Of a stretch of 64,000 nt of DNA, positions 9,510-17,803 are shown piece after piece. The notes under the pieces are model-generated. The model ran no database searches. It was not told the DNA's origin and saw only the letters and a list, made by a program, of their open reading frames with translations. The position numbers and the translations under genes are program-made. Each line of letters starts with the position of its first letter. The stretch's first letter is position 1. The stretch is from Rheinheimera sp. SA_1 (lineage in GTDB: Bacteria; Pseudomonadota; Gammaproteobacteria; Enterobacterales; Alteromonadaceae): positions 1 through 64,000 of the forward strand of contig NZ_LXWK01000016.1 of NCBI RefSeq assembly GCF_001669775.1, written 5' to 3'.

Positions 9510-10127
9510 TTACAGTGCGCTATTTTTAACCGTCGCATCACCGACACCGACCGTCACTGCCATCGCATGTTCGCCCGGGCCTGCATATTCAAGCTCAGCA
9601 CCCACCAGATGGCTACGGGCAGTTTTGCCTTTGACGGTTTGCAGACTGACATCACCAACGCCTGCACTTAATTCGATATTTTTAAATTCCGGAACTGCTA
9701 ATTTCGCAGAAAATGAACCTACGCCGATATCTGCGTCAATATTGCCGGCATTGCCGTCCATGTTGATACTGCCCACACCTAGTTGTAAATCAACCGCCAG
9801 CTGCCGCGGTACTTTTACTATCCAGGTTTGTTCGGTGTCATCCAGCGGGACTTCCAGGCTTAATACGCCATTTTCGATACTGCTTTCGAGGCTGGCATCG
9901 CTAACATCTTTGCGGCCAAAGAACCAGCTTTTGCTGCCACGGACTTTGACATCAACACTGATGTGGCTGGCATCAGTCACTTCGACAGTAATATCACCGA
10001 CACCGGTATTGATTTGTAATTGAGAAAGTTCGGCGGACTCAAATTGCTGGGTTAATTCTTTTTCGCTGGCCAGTAGTGGAAAACTCATCAGACAGCAGAA
10101 GGAGGTGACTAAGACTAAATTTTTCAT
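9510..10127 (-). CDS. Secreted DUF4097-like putative adhesin/auto-repeat beta protein
   Basis: A 205-residue exported protein. The signal peptide is MKNLVLVTSFCCLMSFPLLAS. The rest is a run of short beta-rich repeats centred on variations of GVGDITVEV, GVGSINMDG, GVGSFSAKL, GVGDVSLQT and GVGDATVKN, the pattern of DUF4097/putative-adhesin proteins, which form a right-handed beta-helix-like stack. The start is set at 10127, where AAGGAAC precedes the ATG and the signal peptide begins; the frame continues upstream to 10202 without family likeness. Function unknown; periplasmic or cell-surface location is inferred. Confidence 0.75.
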   Translation of the reverse strand: MKNLVLVTSFCCLMSFPLLASEKELTQQFESAELSQLQINTGVGDITVEVTDASHISVDVKVRGSKSWFFGRKDVSDASLESSIENGVLSLEVPLDDTEQTWIVKVPRQLAVDLQLGVGSINMDGNAGNIDADIGVGSFSAKLAVPEFKNIELSAGVGDVSLQTVKGKTARSHLVGAELEYAGPGEHAMAVTVGVGDATVKNSAL

Positions 10128-10332
10128 GTTATCTGTTCCTTGGTTTGAGATACAAGGTCGGATAGCATAATCCAGGCCATAATTTATTTTCATTAAAAAC
10201 AATAAGATACGAAAACCTGCTTAGACTGTTTTGAACTATCCGGTAAGTTTTAGTCGAAAATGCCAGTTTTAGTGGTTAAAATAGCCAATCTGAAGATTTT
10301 CAGTCCGACCACAGTTGTCGGCGCGAATTATG

Positions 10333-10460
10333 ATGCCCAAAATCATTGAAGATGCAGGTAGGCGACAAGTGAGCGAGACCCCAGGAGCATAGCTGTTCTA
10401 TGTGACTGGGGCGAGTGAACGAAGGCAACAACCCTGCAACTTCAAGGATGAAGGGCATTT
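10333..10460 (+). repeat. Long interspersed repeat, copy 1
   Basis: About 128 bp running from ATGCCCAAAATCATTGAAG to CTTCAAGGATGAAGGGCAT. It matches, in inverse orientation, the repeat at 20680-20837: shared blocks include GACAAGTGAGCGAG, CCCAGGAGCATAG, CTATGTGACTGGG and CCTGCAACTTCAAGGATGA. The ends are inverted-repeat-like and the middle holds a CCCAG...CTGGG hairpin. It fills most of the 374-base gap upstream of the Bax-like gene, whose promoter must lie in or beside it. No protein is encoded. Confidence 0.8.
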
Positions 10461-10501
10461 GCGCGCTGCCCACTGAGCCAACACTCTCAGGAAAGTTAAC
10501 G

Positions 10502-11374
10502 ATGAAATTGTGGTTTACCGTTATAGCCAAAACCCTGGCGCTGCTGGTTATTTTAGCGGCCATTGCTTATCCATTTTTGCAGGAAGATCCGATTGCTGAA
10601 GCGCATGAACTGGCGCCGTGGCAAATGCCGAGCAAATTGTCGGCGCTTAATTCCGCCGATCAAAAAAAGCTGTTAGCACGAGTAACCTATCCGCATCGGA
10701 TGCCGGCTTTAGAACCGGTTCCTGATTTCGCCGCAATTAAAGATACCGCTGAACGCAAAGAAGCATTTTTCGATTATCTGCAGCCGTTTATCAACCGCGA
10801 AAATGGCCGTTTGCATAAAATCCGGCAGCAGTTACTCTCGCTGCAACAGCAACAAAACCAAGGGCATCAGTTCACACTGGAAGAATTCGCCTTTGTGTAC
10901 AGTTTATTCGATGAATTTAAAGTGGATTATCCGGAAGCAGATGCCACCGGCTTAAAAGAGTTATTGCTGCGGGTTGATGAAATCCCGGACGGGCTGGTGT
11001 TAAACCAGGCTGCCAAAGAATCGGGCTGGGGATCCAGTCGATTTGCCATCGAAGGTTTTAATTTTTTTGGGCAATGGTGCTTTAAAGCCGGTTGTGGTTT
11101 TGTACCATCCAAACGTGGCGCTGGAAAATATCACGAAGTGGCGAAATTTCCGGATATCGCGGCCAGCGTCAATGCCTATTTTTACAACCTGAACACCTTT
11201 TATGTGTACGACGATTTACGGGCTATCCGGGCAGAAGTACGCCAGCTGGAACAAGCCGTGAGTGCGCAGAAACTGGCGCATGGCTTAAAGCGGTATTCTG
11301 AGCGTGGTGATCAGTACGTATTAGAAATTCAGACGATGATCGTTAGCAATTCAAAATTTATGGATGAAAGTTAA
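10502..11374 (+). CDS. Bax-like glucosaminidase-domain protein
   Basis: Membrane-anchored or exported muramidase-type protein. After an N-terminal hydrophobic segment (LWFTVIAKTLALLVILAAIAYPFL) comes the Bax-type linker (PVPDFAAIKDTAERKEAFFDYLQPFINRENGRL) and a C-terminal glucosaminidase (GH73-like) domain with the acid-rich NQAAKESGWGSSRFA segment, where the Glu is the likely catalytic acid, and GFNFFGQWCF. It should cut peptidoglycan glycan strands. The ATG at 10502 follows AGGAAAG and is preferred over an upstream in-frame start inside the repeat. Its stop TAA overlaps the ATG of the next gene by one base, so the two are translationally coupled. Confidence 0.87.
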   Translation: MKLWFTVIAKTLALLVILAAIAYPFLQEDPIAEAHELAPWQMPSKLSALNSADQKKLLARVTYPHRMPALEPVPDFAAIKDTAERKEAFFDYLQPFINRENGRLHKIRQQLLSLQQQQNQGHQFTLEEFAFVYSLFDEFKVDYPEADATGLKELLLRVDEIPDGLVLNQAAKESGWGSSRFAIEGFNFFGQWCFKAGCGFVPSKRGAGKYHEVAKFPDIAASVNAYFYNLNTFYVYDDLRAIRAEVRQLEQAVSAQKLAHGLKRYSERGDQYVLEIQTMIVSNSKFMDES

Positions 11375-12027
11375 TGCGTGGATTGGCAGTGTGGGCAGGT
11401 GTTGTTTTTTGTTGTTTCTTAATAGTGCCGGTCGCTGCGGATACCCTATTTAACTATGATGGTTTTTATTCCAGGCTGAAAAAAAGCGAAAAAGTCGAGT
11501 ACAGTGACATCACGCTGGCTTTTATGCTGCAGCAACAAGCCACCAGCTTGCCCTGCGATGTGGCTTCGGCCCGCATCACCACCGATATCAGCGACGAGCC
11601 ACTCACCATTGCCAATAATGGTGAGTTGATATTGCCGTATTCTGAACTGTTAAATAGCCGTAAAGCGTTGATCCAGCTGCAACAACCGCCCGCGGCCAAA
11701 GCCTGTGATTTAAATTTTCGGTTACGTAGTAAGTTGCCGTTGGATGCCGGTATCAAGTGGCAACAACTGGTCAAAATGCATCAACAATTTGATGGTTTAT
11801 TAAAAGACCTGGCGGGTCTTGGCAAGTATTTTCTACCAGAAATGACCGGCGTTACCTTACAGTTTGAACGCGAAGTCGTGTTGGAAGCTGCGCCAGCTGA
11901 GCTTGCCGGGCGCATTCACTGTGAATTGCTGCAATGTCAGGTGTTGCTGGCGGACGCGACCGAGTTACAGGGTGAGATCCGGTTTAATCAGGCACCTCAT
12001 ACAGTACTGCCGTTGCTGCCACGGTAA
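11374..12027 (+). CDS. DUF2987-like exported protein
   Basis: A 217-residue protein with a signal peptide (MRGLAVWAGVVFCCFLIVPVAA) and an early FNYDGFYSRLKKSEK segment, which is like the start of DUF2987 proteins of Shewanella and relatives. Three cysteines (LPCDVAS, KACDLNF, HCELLQC) could form a disulfide. It begins in the stop codon of the Bax-like gene and is followed after 4 bases by the DTW gene, forming a tight three-gene unit. Function unknown; periplasmic location is inferred. The family name is a tentative recognition. Confidence 0.7.
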   Translation: MRGLAVWAGVVFCCFLIVPVAADTLFNYDGFYSRLKKSEKVEYSDITLAFMLQQQATSLPCDVASARITTDISDEPLTIANNGELILPYSELLNSRKALIQLQQPPAAKACDLNFRLRSKLPLDAGIKWQQLVKMHQQFDGLLKDLAGLGKYFLPEMTGVTLQFEREVVLEAAPAELAGRIHCELLQCQVLLADATELQGEIRFNQAPHTVLPLLPR

Positions 12028-12031
12028 TTTT

Positions 12032-12670
12032 GTGGCAGAAATTACCTCCGCATCACTGCAAAAGTTTCAATCAGCACAACAACCGCTGCAACTCATTTTA
12101 TTAACCCACGCCACCGAATTTTCCAAACTCAGTAATACCGGTACTTTGGTGGCTCCAGCGCTCGCCACTGAGCCGGCTCTTGTGGTGCAGCGGCTGGCGT
12201 GGTCCAGAGTCGCACCGGATGCGCAGCTGCTGCAGATGGCTGAAGCCGGGCAACTGATGTTGTTGTATCCGACGCCTGAAGCAATGGTGTTAAATGCTGA
12301 CACCGAAACCGACACTGACCCAGCCCCTGATAATAACGTAGCTGTCATCACTACCAATTCGCCTGCTGCCGGGAGCTTGTTCAGCCAGAACAACAATGTA
12401 ATTGCACTTCAAAACATTCGCGGTTTTGTGCTGTTGGATGCCACCTGGCAGCTGGCGCACAAAATGTACCGGCAAAGCCCCTATTTGCAGGCATTACCGA
12501 CGTTAAGCCTGCAAAGCAGTCAACCTTCGCAATATTTACTGCGCCGCAATCAGCGCCAGCAGGGTTGGTGTACCGCCGAATCAGTCGCTTTGTTGCTTGC
12601 TGCAACGGGTTATAACACTGCTGCGCAAAAAGTTTCCAAAGCCTTTTTTCTATTTAACCAGCGTAACTAA
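12032..12670 (+). CDS. DTW-domain protein (tRNA-uridine aminocarboxypropyltransferase-like)
   Basis: Members of the DTW/TapT family use S-adenosylmethionine to add a 3-amino-3-carboxypropyl group to uridine in tRNA (acp3U). The C-terminal half shows the family core: FVLLDATWQLAHKMYRQSP (the D-x-TW motif, here DATW), then a PSQYLLRR segment and WCTAESVALLLA. The N-terminal half has THATEFSKLSNTGTLV, also typical. The family's usual N-terminal Cys cluster (CxxC...CxC) is absent from the chosen GTG start at 12032; the open frame reaches back to 11864 with cysteines but overlaps the previous gene, so the longer form is unlikely. Confidence 0.78.
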   Translation: MAEITSASLQKFQSAQQPLQLILLTHATEFSKLSNTGTLVAPALATEPALVVQRLAWSRVAPDAQLLQMAEAGQLMLLYPTPEAMVLNADTETDTDPAPDNNVAVITTNSPAAGSLFSQNNNVIALQNIRGFVLLDATWQLAHKMYRQSPYLQALPTLSLQSSQPSQYLLRRNQRQQGWCTAESVALLLAATGYNTAAQKVSKAFFLFNQRN

Positions 12671-12862
12671 CCTCCAATAAATAACCTTCAGTCGCAATCA
12701 TCGATTTTCGGCTGTACAGCCATGGCCAGTTTCTGTACAACTTTGTGCTGGTTGCTGATGATTTGTCAGCTGCCTCATCACCTATTTCACCTACAGCGTG
12801 CTTCCGACATTATCCGGGCGCTGGTAGGCGTATTTCAGCTGGTTACAGGGACATAAACAACG

Positions 12863-15787
12863 ATGAATCTGCCAAAAAATAAAAATCGTCTTAGCCGCCA
12901 TCTGCTCAAAACCAGCCTGTTGTGCACGGCGGTCGTGGGCGGCATGCTGACGTTGAGCGCGCAGGCCGCAGTACTGATGAAACCAACCGCAGCGCCAGCG
13001 CTGGATTATCCGCTGGCACTGACGCCGGCTAAAGTAAATCCGGCGATCACACCACCAGAGCAGGTACTTGGTTTTCCGGTGGGTAAACAAACCGCCACGC
13101 CAGAGCAAATCAATCAGCTGGTCGCGTTGTGGGCCAAGGAAAGTGACAAAATTGTCTATCAGCAATACGCCACCAGTTATGAAGGGCGACCGCTACATTT
13201 ACTGGCCATTTCCAGCCCGAAAAATCTGGCGAAATTGCCGGACATTCAACAAAAAGTGCAACTACTGGCAAAACCAGAGGGGCAATCTTCTGGTCAGATC
13301 GACCAAATTATCAATGAATTACCGGCAATAGCCTGGATGGCCTATTCCATTCACGGTAACGAATCGTCCGGCGCTGATGCGGCATTGGCGTTGATTTATC
13401 AGCTGATTGCTGCTGATGACCCAAAAGTGACTCAGCTGCTGGACAATATGGTGGTGCTGGTCGACCCGATGATGAACCCGGATGGCCGCGCCCGTTTTAG
13501 CAAGATGCTGGAGCAACACCGTGGCACCGCGCCAAATGTCGACGGTCAGTCGATGTTGCATGCCGGCGTGTGGCCTTATGGTCGCTCTAATCATTATTAT
13601 TACGACTTAAACCGCGATTTTTACCTGCTGCAAGCGCCGGAAACCCGCGGTCGGGTGGCGCTGATTAACCAGTGGTATCCGCAGCTGATGATTGATGGTC
13701 ACGAGATGGGCAGCAGCGATACCTTTTTGTTCGGGCCATCACGCGAGCCAATTAACAGCAATATTCCGCAAAGTAAGCACAAGTGGGGCAAAGTGTTTGC
13801 CAAAGATCAGGCCGCCGGTTTTGATCAGCAAAAATGGACTTATTACACCGGTGAATGGTTCGAAAATCTCTATCCGGGTTATTCCAACTACGCTGAATAC
13901 CGCGGCGCGGTGCATATTTTGTATGAGCAGGCGCGTACCGCTGAAGATGGGATCCGGCTGGAAAATGGCATCATCCGCACCTACGCGCAGTCGGTGCATC
14001 ATCAGCTGCAAAGTTCACTGAGTAACCTGGAAACGCTGGCGGCGCACAGCAAAGACATTTACCGCGATTTTGTCAAAGACCGGCAATTGGTGACGTCGAG
14101 CGACAGCCCATATGCCGATAAAAGTTATGTGATTTTACCCACCGCCAACCGTAAACGGCTGGAGCATTTTGTGTCTTTGTTACAGGCACAGAATATTGAA
14201 GTACAACAAACCAGCGCTGCGATCAGCGTACGGCAGGTGACCGATCAGCTGGGGCAACAATTTAGTGAAAAAACGTTGCCCAAAGGCGCCTTAGTGATCC
14301 GCGCCCGCCAGCCGGAAGCGCGGCTACTAAATGCCATTCTGGAATTTAACGCCACCATCAAAGATGAAGTGTTGCTGGAAGAATATCAGCGTACCTTGCG
14401 CGATGGCAGCTCGGTGATGTATGACAACACCGCCTGGAACCTGACGATGATGCTGGGGTTAAACGCCTGGGAAGTGGGTCAGGACATCACACAAAGCTTG
14501 CAGGATTTCACGCCGCATCCGCTGATGGTGGCAAGTGACGCAAACGATGCTGCAAATCAAAGCAACCTGGGTTGGTTGGTCAATGGTGATGATGACGCTT
14601 CGGTTGGCTTTGCAGCGCGACTGATGGAGCAAGGCGTACAGGTGCGGCTGATTAATAAAGCCGGGGTGCTTGGAAAATTGATTTTTAACCGCGGTACCAT
14701 TGCGGTGCTGAAAAGTGACAACCCCAATCTGGCGGATCTGGCCGCTAAGGTTGCGACAGCCGCTAAGGATGTAAACACTGATTTGCAAAGTCTGGCGCAA
14801 GGTTTGGGCGATGGTGATTTGCCGGATATTGGCGGTTCCCATTTCGAATTACTGCAGGCACCAAAACTGGCGATTGTTGGCCAGGGCGGGGTCAGTCAAC
14901 TGGATTTTGGCGCCATCTGGCATATGGTCGATACTCATTTGGGCATTCGCCACAGTCATTTGGATTTAGCCAGCCTGCTGCGCAACGATTTACGTCAATA
15001 CAACGTGATAGTGCTACCGCATATGAGCGCCAAACTGGACAAAGGCCAGCTGGCGGCGCTTAACACCTGGGTGGAAGCGGGTGGTACGCTGATCAGCATC
15101 GACGGCGCGACCGCTCAAGTGCTGGCGGGGGAAATGTCGACGGTGAAACCGTTAGCGGCTGCCATCGGCGATGCGGCCAAATACGATTTATCGCTGCAAC
15201 GTGAGTGGCTGGCCAGTCAAACCACCTTAGCCAATAAAGCGGCGGTGCAGAGTTATGTGGTGCCGGAAACAATTGAGTTGCCGTGGCTGACTAAACCCGA
15301 GGTGAAAGGGCTGGATAAAGAGCAGCTGAAAACCTGGGAGCAATGGTCGGGTAATTTTATGCCGTCTGGGGCCTTTCTGGCGGGACGCGTTGATCAGCAA
15401 CACTGGCTCAGCTTTGGCACTGAACCGCAGTTACCGTTGCTGTTTAGCAATCATCCGCTGTTGATGTCTGACGACGCTTCAGAAGCAGTGGTGCGGATTG
15501 GCGTGATGACCGAGAACAAATCGGCAGTCACCCGTAAACTCGGCTGGTCGACATTGCCGGCGGGTCAGGATGTGCGGGTGCGGATGAGTGGCTTGTTATG
15601 GCCGGAAGCGGCGCAGCGCGTGACCAATACCGCCTATCTGACCCGTGAGAGTAAAGGTAACGGTCAGATCATTATGTTCGCCGGACAACCGGTGGTACGT
15701 GGTGGCACCAAAGGCACCGAGCGGTTGTTGCTGAACGCCATCGTTTATGGCCCAGGACTTGGCGCCGAGCCTGCCATTAATTTGTAG
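12863..15787 (+). CDS. M14-family zinc carboxypeptidase, secreted
   Basis: Large exported metallopeptidase of 974 residues. A signal peptide (about 1-36, ending SAQAA) is followed by an M14 domain: SIHGNESSG supplies two zinc ligands (His, Glu), NPDGRAR and DLNRDF are the substrate-binding Arg segments, MIDGHEMGSS gives the third zinc ligand (His), and LYEQARTAEDG contains the probable catalytic Glu. The C-terminal half resembles a class I glutamine-amidotransferase-like fold often fused in this subfamily (HLDLASLLRNDLRQYNVIVLPHM...). It probably degrades external peptides or peptidoglycan stems. Single gene, ended by the perfect inverted repeat at 15803. Confidence 0.9.
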   Translation: MNLPKNKNRLSRHLLKTSLLCTAVVGGMLTLSAQAAVLMKPTAAPALDYPLALTPAKVNPAITPPEQVLGFPVGKQTATPEQINQLVALWAKESDKIVYQQYATSYEGRPLHLLAISSPKNLAKLPDIQQKVQLLAKPEGQSSGQIDQIINELPAIAWMAYSIHGNESSGADAALALIYQLIAADDPKVTQLLDNMVVLVDPMMNPDGRARFSKMLEQHRGTAPNVDGQSMLHAGVWPYGRSNHYYYDLNRDFYLLQAPETRGRVALINQWYPQLMIDGHEMGSSDTFLFGPSREPINSNIPQSKHKWGKVFAKDQAAGFDQQKWTYYTGEWFENLYPGYSNYAEYRGAVHILYEQARTAEDGIRLENGIIRTYAQSVHHQLQSSLSNLETLAAHSKDIYRDFVKDRQLVTSSDSPYADKSYVILPTANRKRLEHFVSLLQAQNIEVQQTSAAISVRQVTDQLGQQFSEKTLPKGALVIRARQPEARLLNAILEFNATIKDEVLLEEYQRTLRDGSSVMYDNTAWNLTMMLGLNAWEVGQDITQSLQDFTPHPLMVASDANDAANQSNLGWLVNGDDDASVGFAARLMEQGVQVRLINKAGVLGKLIFNRGTIAVLKSDNPNLADLAAKVATAAKDVNTDLQSLAQGLGDGDLPDIGGSHFELLQAPKLAIVGQGGVSQLDFGAIWHMVDTHLGIRHSHLDLASLLRNDLRQYNVIVLPHMSAKLDKGQLAALNTWVEAGGTLISIDGATAQVLAGEMSTVKPLAAAIGDAAKYDLSLQREWLASQTTLANKAAVQSYVVPETIELPWLTKPEVKGLDKEQLKTWEQWSGNFMPSGAFLAGRVDQQHWLSFGTEPQLPLLFSNHPLLMSDDASEAVVRIGVMTENKSAVTRKLGWSTLPAGQDVRVRMSGLLWPEAAQRVTNTAYLTRESKGNGQIIMFAGQPVVRGGTKGTERLLLNAIVYGPGLGAEPAINL

Positions 15788-15794
15788 AAGTTGG

Positions 15795-15862
15795 TAACAT
15801 CTGGGGTCAGAGTCAATTGTTAACAGAGGACTGTTAACAATTGACTCTGACCCCGAATGTTA
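15795..15862. repeat. 24-bp perfect inverted repeat (GGGGTCAGAGTC type)
   Basis: Left arm 15803-15826 begins GGGGTCAGAGTCAATT and the right arm 15831-15854 is its exact complement, with a 4-base AGGA loop. Beyond two mismatches the pairing resumes for 6 bp (TAACAT/ATGTTA), reaching into the TAA stop codon of the following minus-strand gene. GGGGTCAGAGTC is a motif widespread in proteobacteria and often found with IS200-like Y1 (REP-associated) transposases; none is in this window. Its site between converging genes suits a bidirectional transcription block. Confidence 0.9.
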
Positions 15863-17188
15863 ATTGCGGCGGACTTTTTCAAAACGCATGCTATACAGAC
15901 GCTGGCCAATCGCCAGGATTGTCAGGTAAAGCATGGCAGTGGCGGGTGCTTGCAGATTAAAATCGACGGTGCAGTGGATTAACATATGCACTGTTGCCAT
16001 GGCGCAGCCAAACGCCAGGCCACGATGTAGTTTGTGGTCGCTTGTCCGCATTACCTGCAGGTTTTGCCATAAACTCCACAGCAACATCAGCCCAAGCAGC
16101 AGCGTCATTGGAATGCCAACTTCGATGGCAAATTGCAGATAGTCATTGTGGGCATGGTCATAAAAACCGGAATACACCTTCGGCTGGTAAGCCGGAAACA
16201 CGGTGTAAAAAGTGCCGCCACCCGAGCCTTGCCAACCGTACTGTTGCAAAATTGGCAGGCTGTCGATCACCACTTCGTCCCGCGCTTCCGAGGCAAACGA
16301 GGTTTCCACAAAACGTTGTTGCAGTTTTTCCAGCCCGAACATCGAACCGATAATCAGCATATCGAGTAATAAAATGCTGATCACCAAAGGTTTCAGCAAA
16401 GCCGGTGGCCTTTTGTAGAAAAACAGCGCCAGTAACGATACCAGCGCCAGACTACTGAAAAAGGCCGCATTGCCCATCCGGGAGCGACTAAGCACCAGGC
16501 CAATTACCATCACAATAATCGCCAGTCGCAACATCAGTTTGCTGCTCAGCAAGCTGGTGACAAAATCTCGCAGCATCGCTTTGAACCGCCATTGCGGTGG
16601 CTGGCTGGATAATTCTGACAACAACAAACCGAGCGCCATCGCCAGACACAACGCCAGATAATTCGCAAAATGGTTCTGATAGACAAAGCTACCGCGGGCA
16701 CGACCCGCTTCGTTCACGGCAAATAACGGCGAATTGGCGACTTCAGCTAAATTCAGCACCGAACCATAAAACGCCTGCACAAAACCCGACAGTACCATCA
16801 TCAACACCAGCATCCGCAGCCGGAACGCGGTATTGGTGTAAATACAGACCAGCTGTATCCACATCAGGAAAAACAGCCCTTTGATCAGCATAATTTCGGT
16901 TTGTTTTGGATCGATGCTGTGCAGGAACGGCAGGTAACCGGACATCTGCAACAATAAATACAGTTGTAGCAGCAGAATTGGCAATAACAACGGCCAGAAC
17001 CAACGGTGCCATAATGCCGGGCCCATGCTTCGACAACTATTGGCCAGATGCAGTAAAAACACCACACCAATCATCAGTTCCAATAAAGACCAGGCCCAGG
17101 GGCGATTACTGCCCACCGGGATCGGTGCCCAGAGCAGCACCACACAAAGCAAGGCGAAAATAATCGAACCGAATTTCAGTTGCAGCAT
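15860..17188 (-). CDS. O-antigen ligase / polymerase family membrane protein
   Basis: A 442-residue protein with about 10-12 membrane segments and a large external loop (about 300-350) that contains YGWQGSGGGTFYTVFPAYQP and HAHNDYLQFAIEVG, the Wzy_C/O-antigen-ligase signature. Such enzymes join or polymerise undecaprenyl-linked glycans on the periplasmic face. It is on the opposite strand from the main EPS locus, next to the lapG-lapD operon, and could serve that locus or lipopolysaccharide. A terminator at 17251-17270 separates it from the gene upstream. Polymerase and ligase roles cannot be told apart by sequence. Confidence 0.85.
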   Translation of the reverse strand: MLQLKFGSIIFALLCVVLLWAPIPVGSNRPWAWSLLELMIGVVFLLHLANSCRSMGPALWHRWFWPLLLPILLLQLYLLLQMSGYLPFLHSIDPKQTEIMLIKGLFFLMWIQLVCIYTNTAFRLRMLVLMMVLSGFVQAFYGSVLNLAEVANSPLFAVNEAGRARGSFVYQNHFANYLALCLAMALGLLLSELSSQPPQWRFKAMLRDFVTSLLSSKLMLRLAIIVMVIGLVLSRSRMGNAAFFSSLALVSLLALFFYKRPPALLKPLVISILLLDMLIIGSMFGLEKLQQRFVETSFASEARDEVVIDSLPILQQYGWQGSGGGTFYTVFPAYQPKVYSGFYDHAHNDYLQFAIEVGIPMTLLLGLMLLWSLWQNLQVMRTSDHKLHRGLAFGCAMATVHMLIHCTVDFNLQAPATAMLYLTILAIGQRLYSMRFEKVRRN

Positions 17189-17250
17189 GAAGAAAAATCG
17201 CCTGAAAAATAAAATCTAAGTTATTGGAATAGCAGAAAAAACGCAACAAA

Positions 17251-17270
17251 AAGCCCCAGAAAAGGGGCTT
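17251..17270 (-). terminator. Rho-independent terminator
   Basis: AAGCCCC and GGGGCTT pair over 7 bp around AGAAAA; on the minus strand the stem is followed by T-rich sequence. It ends the lapG-lapD-small secreted protein transcript. Confidence 0.75.
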
Positions 17271-17293
17271 GATAATTTAGTTGCTGCAAAGGC

Positions 17294-17770
17294 TTAGTTG
17301 CCTGAAGCGAGCTCAGTAGTCTGACCGCTGCCAGTACCGCCGCCAGCACCAGTGGTGCCTGGAGGGGTTGCTGTGACGACCGGCGCAGCACCGCCACCTG
17401 CTGGTCCACCAGCGGCTGTTGCAGTACCTAAAGCATTTGACACCAGTGTTGGGTCAATACCGGCTGCGATAGCGTAGGCAGTGGTGGTGTCCTGATCAAC
17501 ACAAGAGTTTGCTACAGAACGCAAAATTTCTTCGACCAGAATTGGGTCGTCTTTGGCCTGATCCAACGCAAACTCAACCACTTTCTCAGCGAGTTTAGGA
17601 TTACAGGTTTTTAAATTAGTAATTTGTCCCACGAATTCGGTCAAAGATTGACCTTGGGATTGAGCTGTTGCGAACATCGTTGCGACTTCAGCATTGGCTT
17701 CCTGCGCTGACACCGTCGGTACCAACAACTGAACTGCAGCTGCTACCAGAGCGATTTTTAAGTATTTCAT
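17294..17770 (-). CDS. Small secreted protein of unknown function, Gly/Thr-rich tail
   Basis: A 158-residue exported protein. The signal peptide is MKYLKIALVAAAVQLLVPTVSAQ. The mature part has a helical region with two cysteines (LKTCNPKLAEKVVEFALDQ and SVANSCVDQDTTTAYAIAAG), then a low-complexity tail rich in Gly, Thr, Ala and Pro. The ATG at 17770 follows GGGGA and is preferred over an ATG eight codons upstream. It lies 33 bases after lapD on the same strand and ends at a terminator, so it is probably the last gene of the lapG-lapD unit. No family name is recognised; a surface or biofilm role is inference from position. Confidence 0.75.
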   Translation of the reverse strand: MKYLKIALVAAAVQLLVPTVSAQEANAEVATMFATAQSQGQSLTEFVGQITNLKTCNPKLAEKVVEFALDQAKDDPILVEEILRSVANSCVDQDTTTAYAIAAGIDPTLVSNALGTATAAGGPAGGGAAPVVTATPPGTTGAGGGTGSGQTTELASGN

Positions 17771-17803
17771 ATGCATTCCCCGCACAACGAACATTGATTA
17801 CAA

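Noticed and set aside
10415-10501. Coding extension of the Bax-like gene upstream of 10502
   Set aside because: Encodes the interspersed repeat, and the ribosome site and membrane segment fit the later ATG.
11864-12031. N-terminal extension of the DTW protein from a TTG start, with several cysteines
   Set aside because: Lies inside the DUF2987-like gene in another frame and its cysteines do not form the family's CxxC...CxC pattern; read-through is coincidental.
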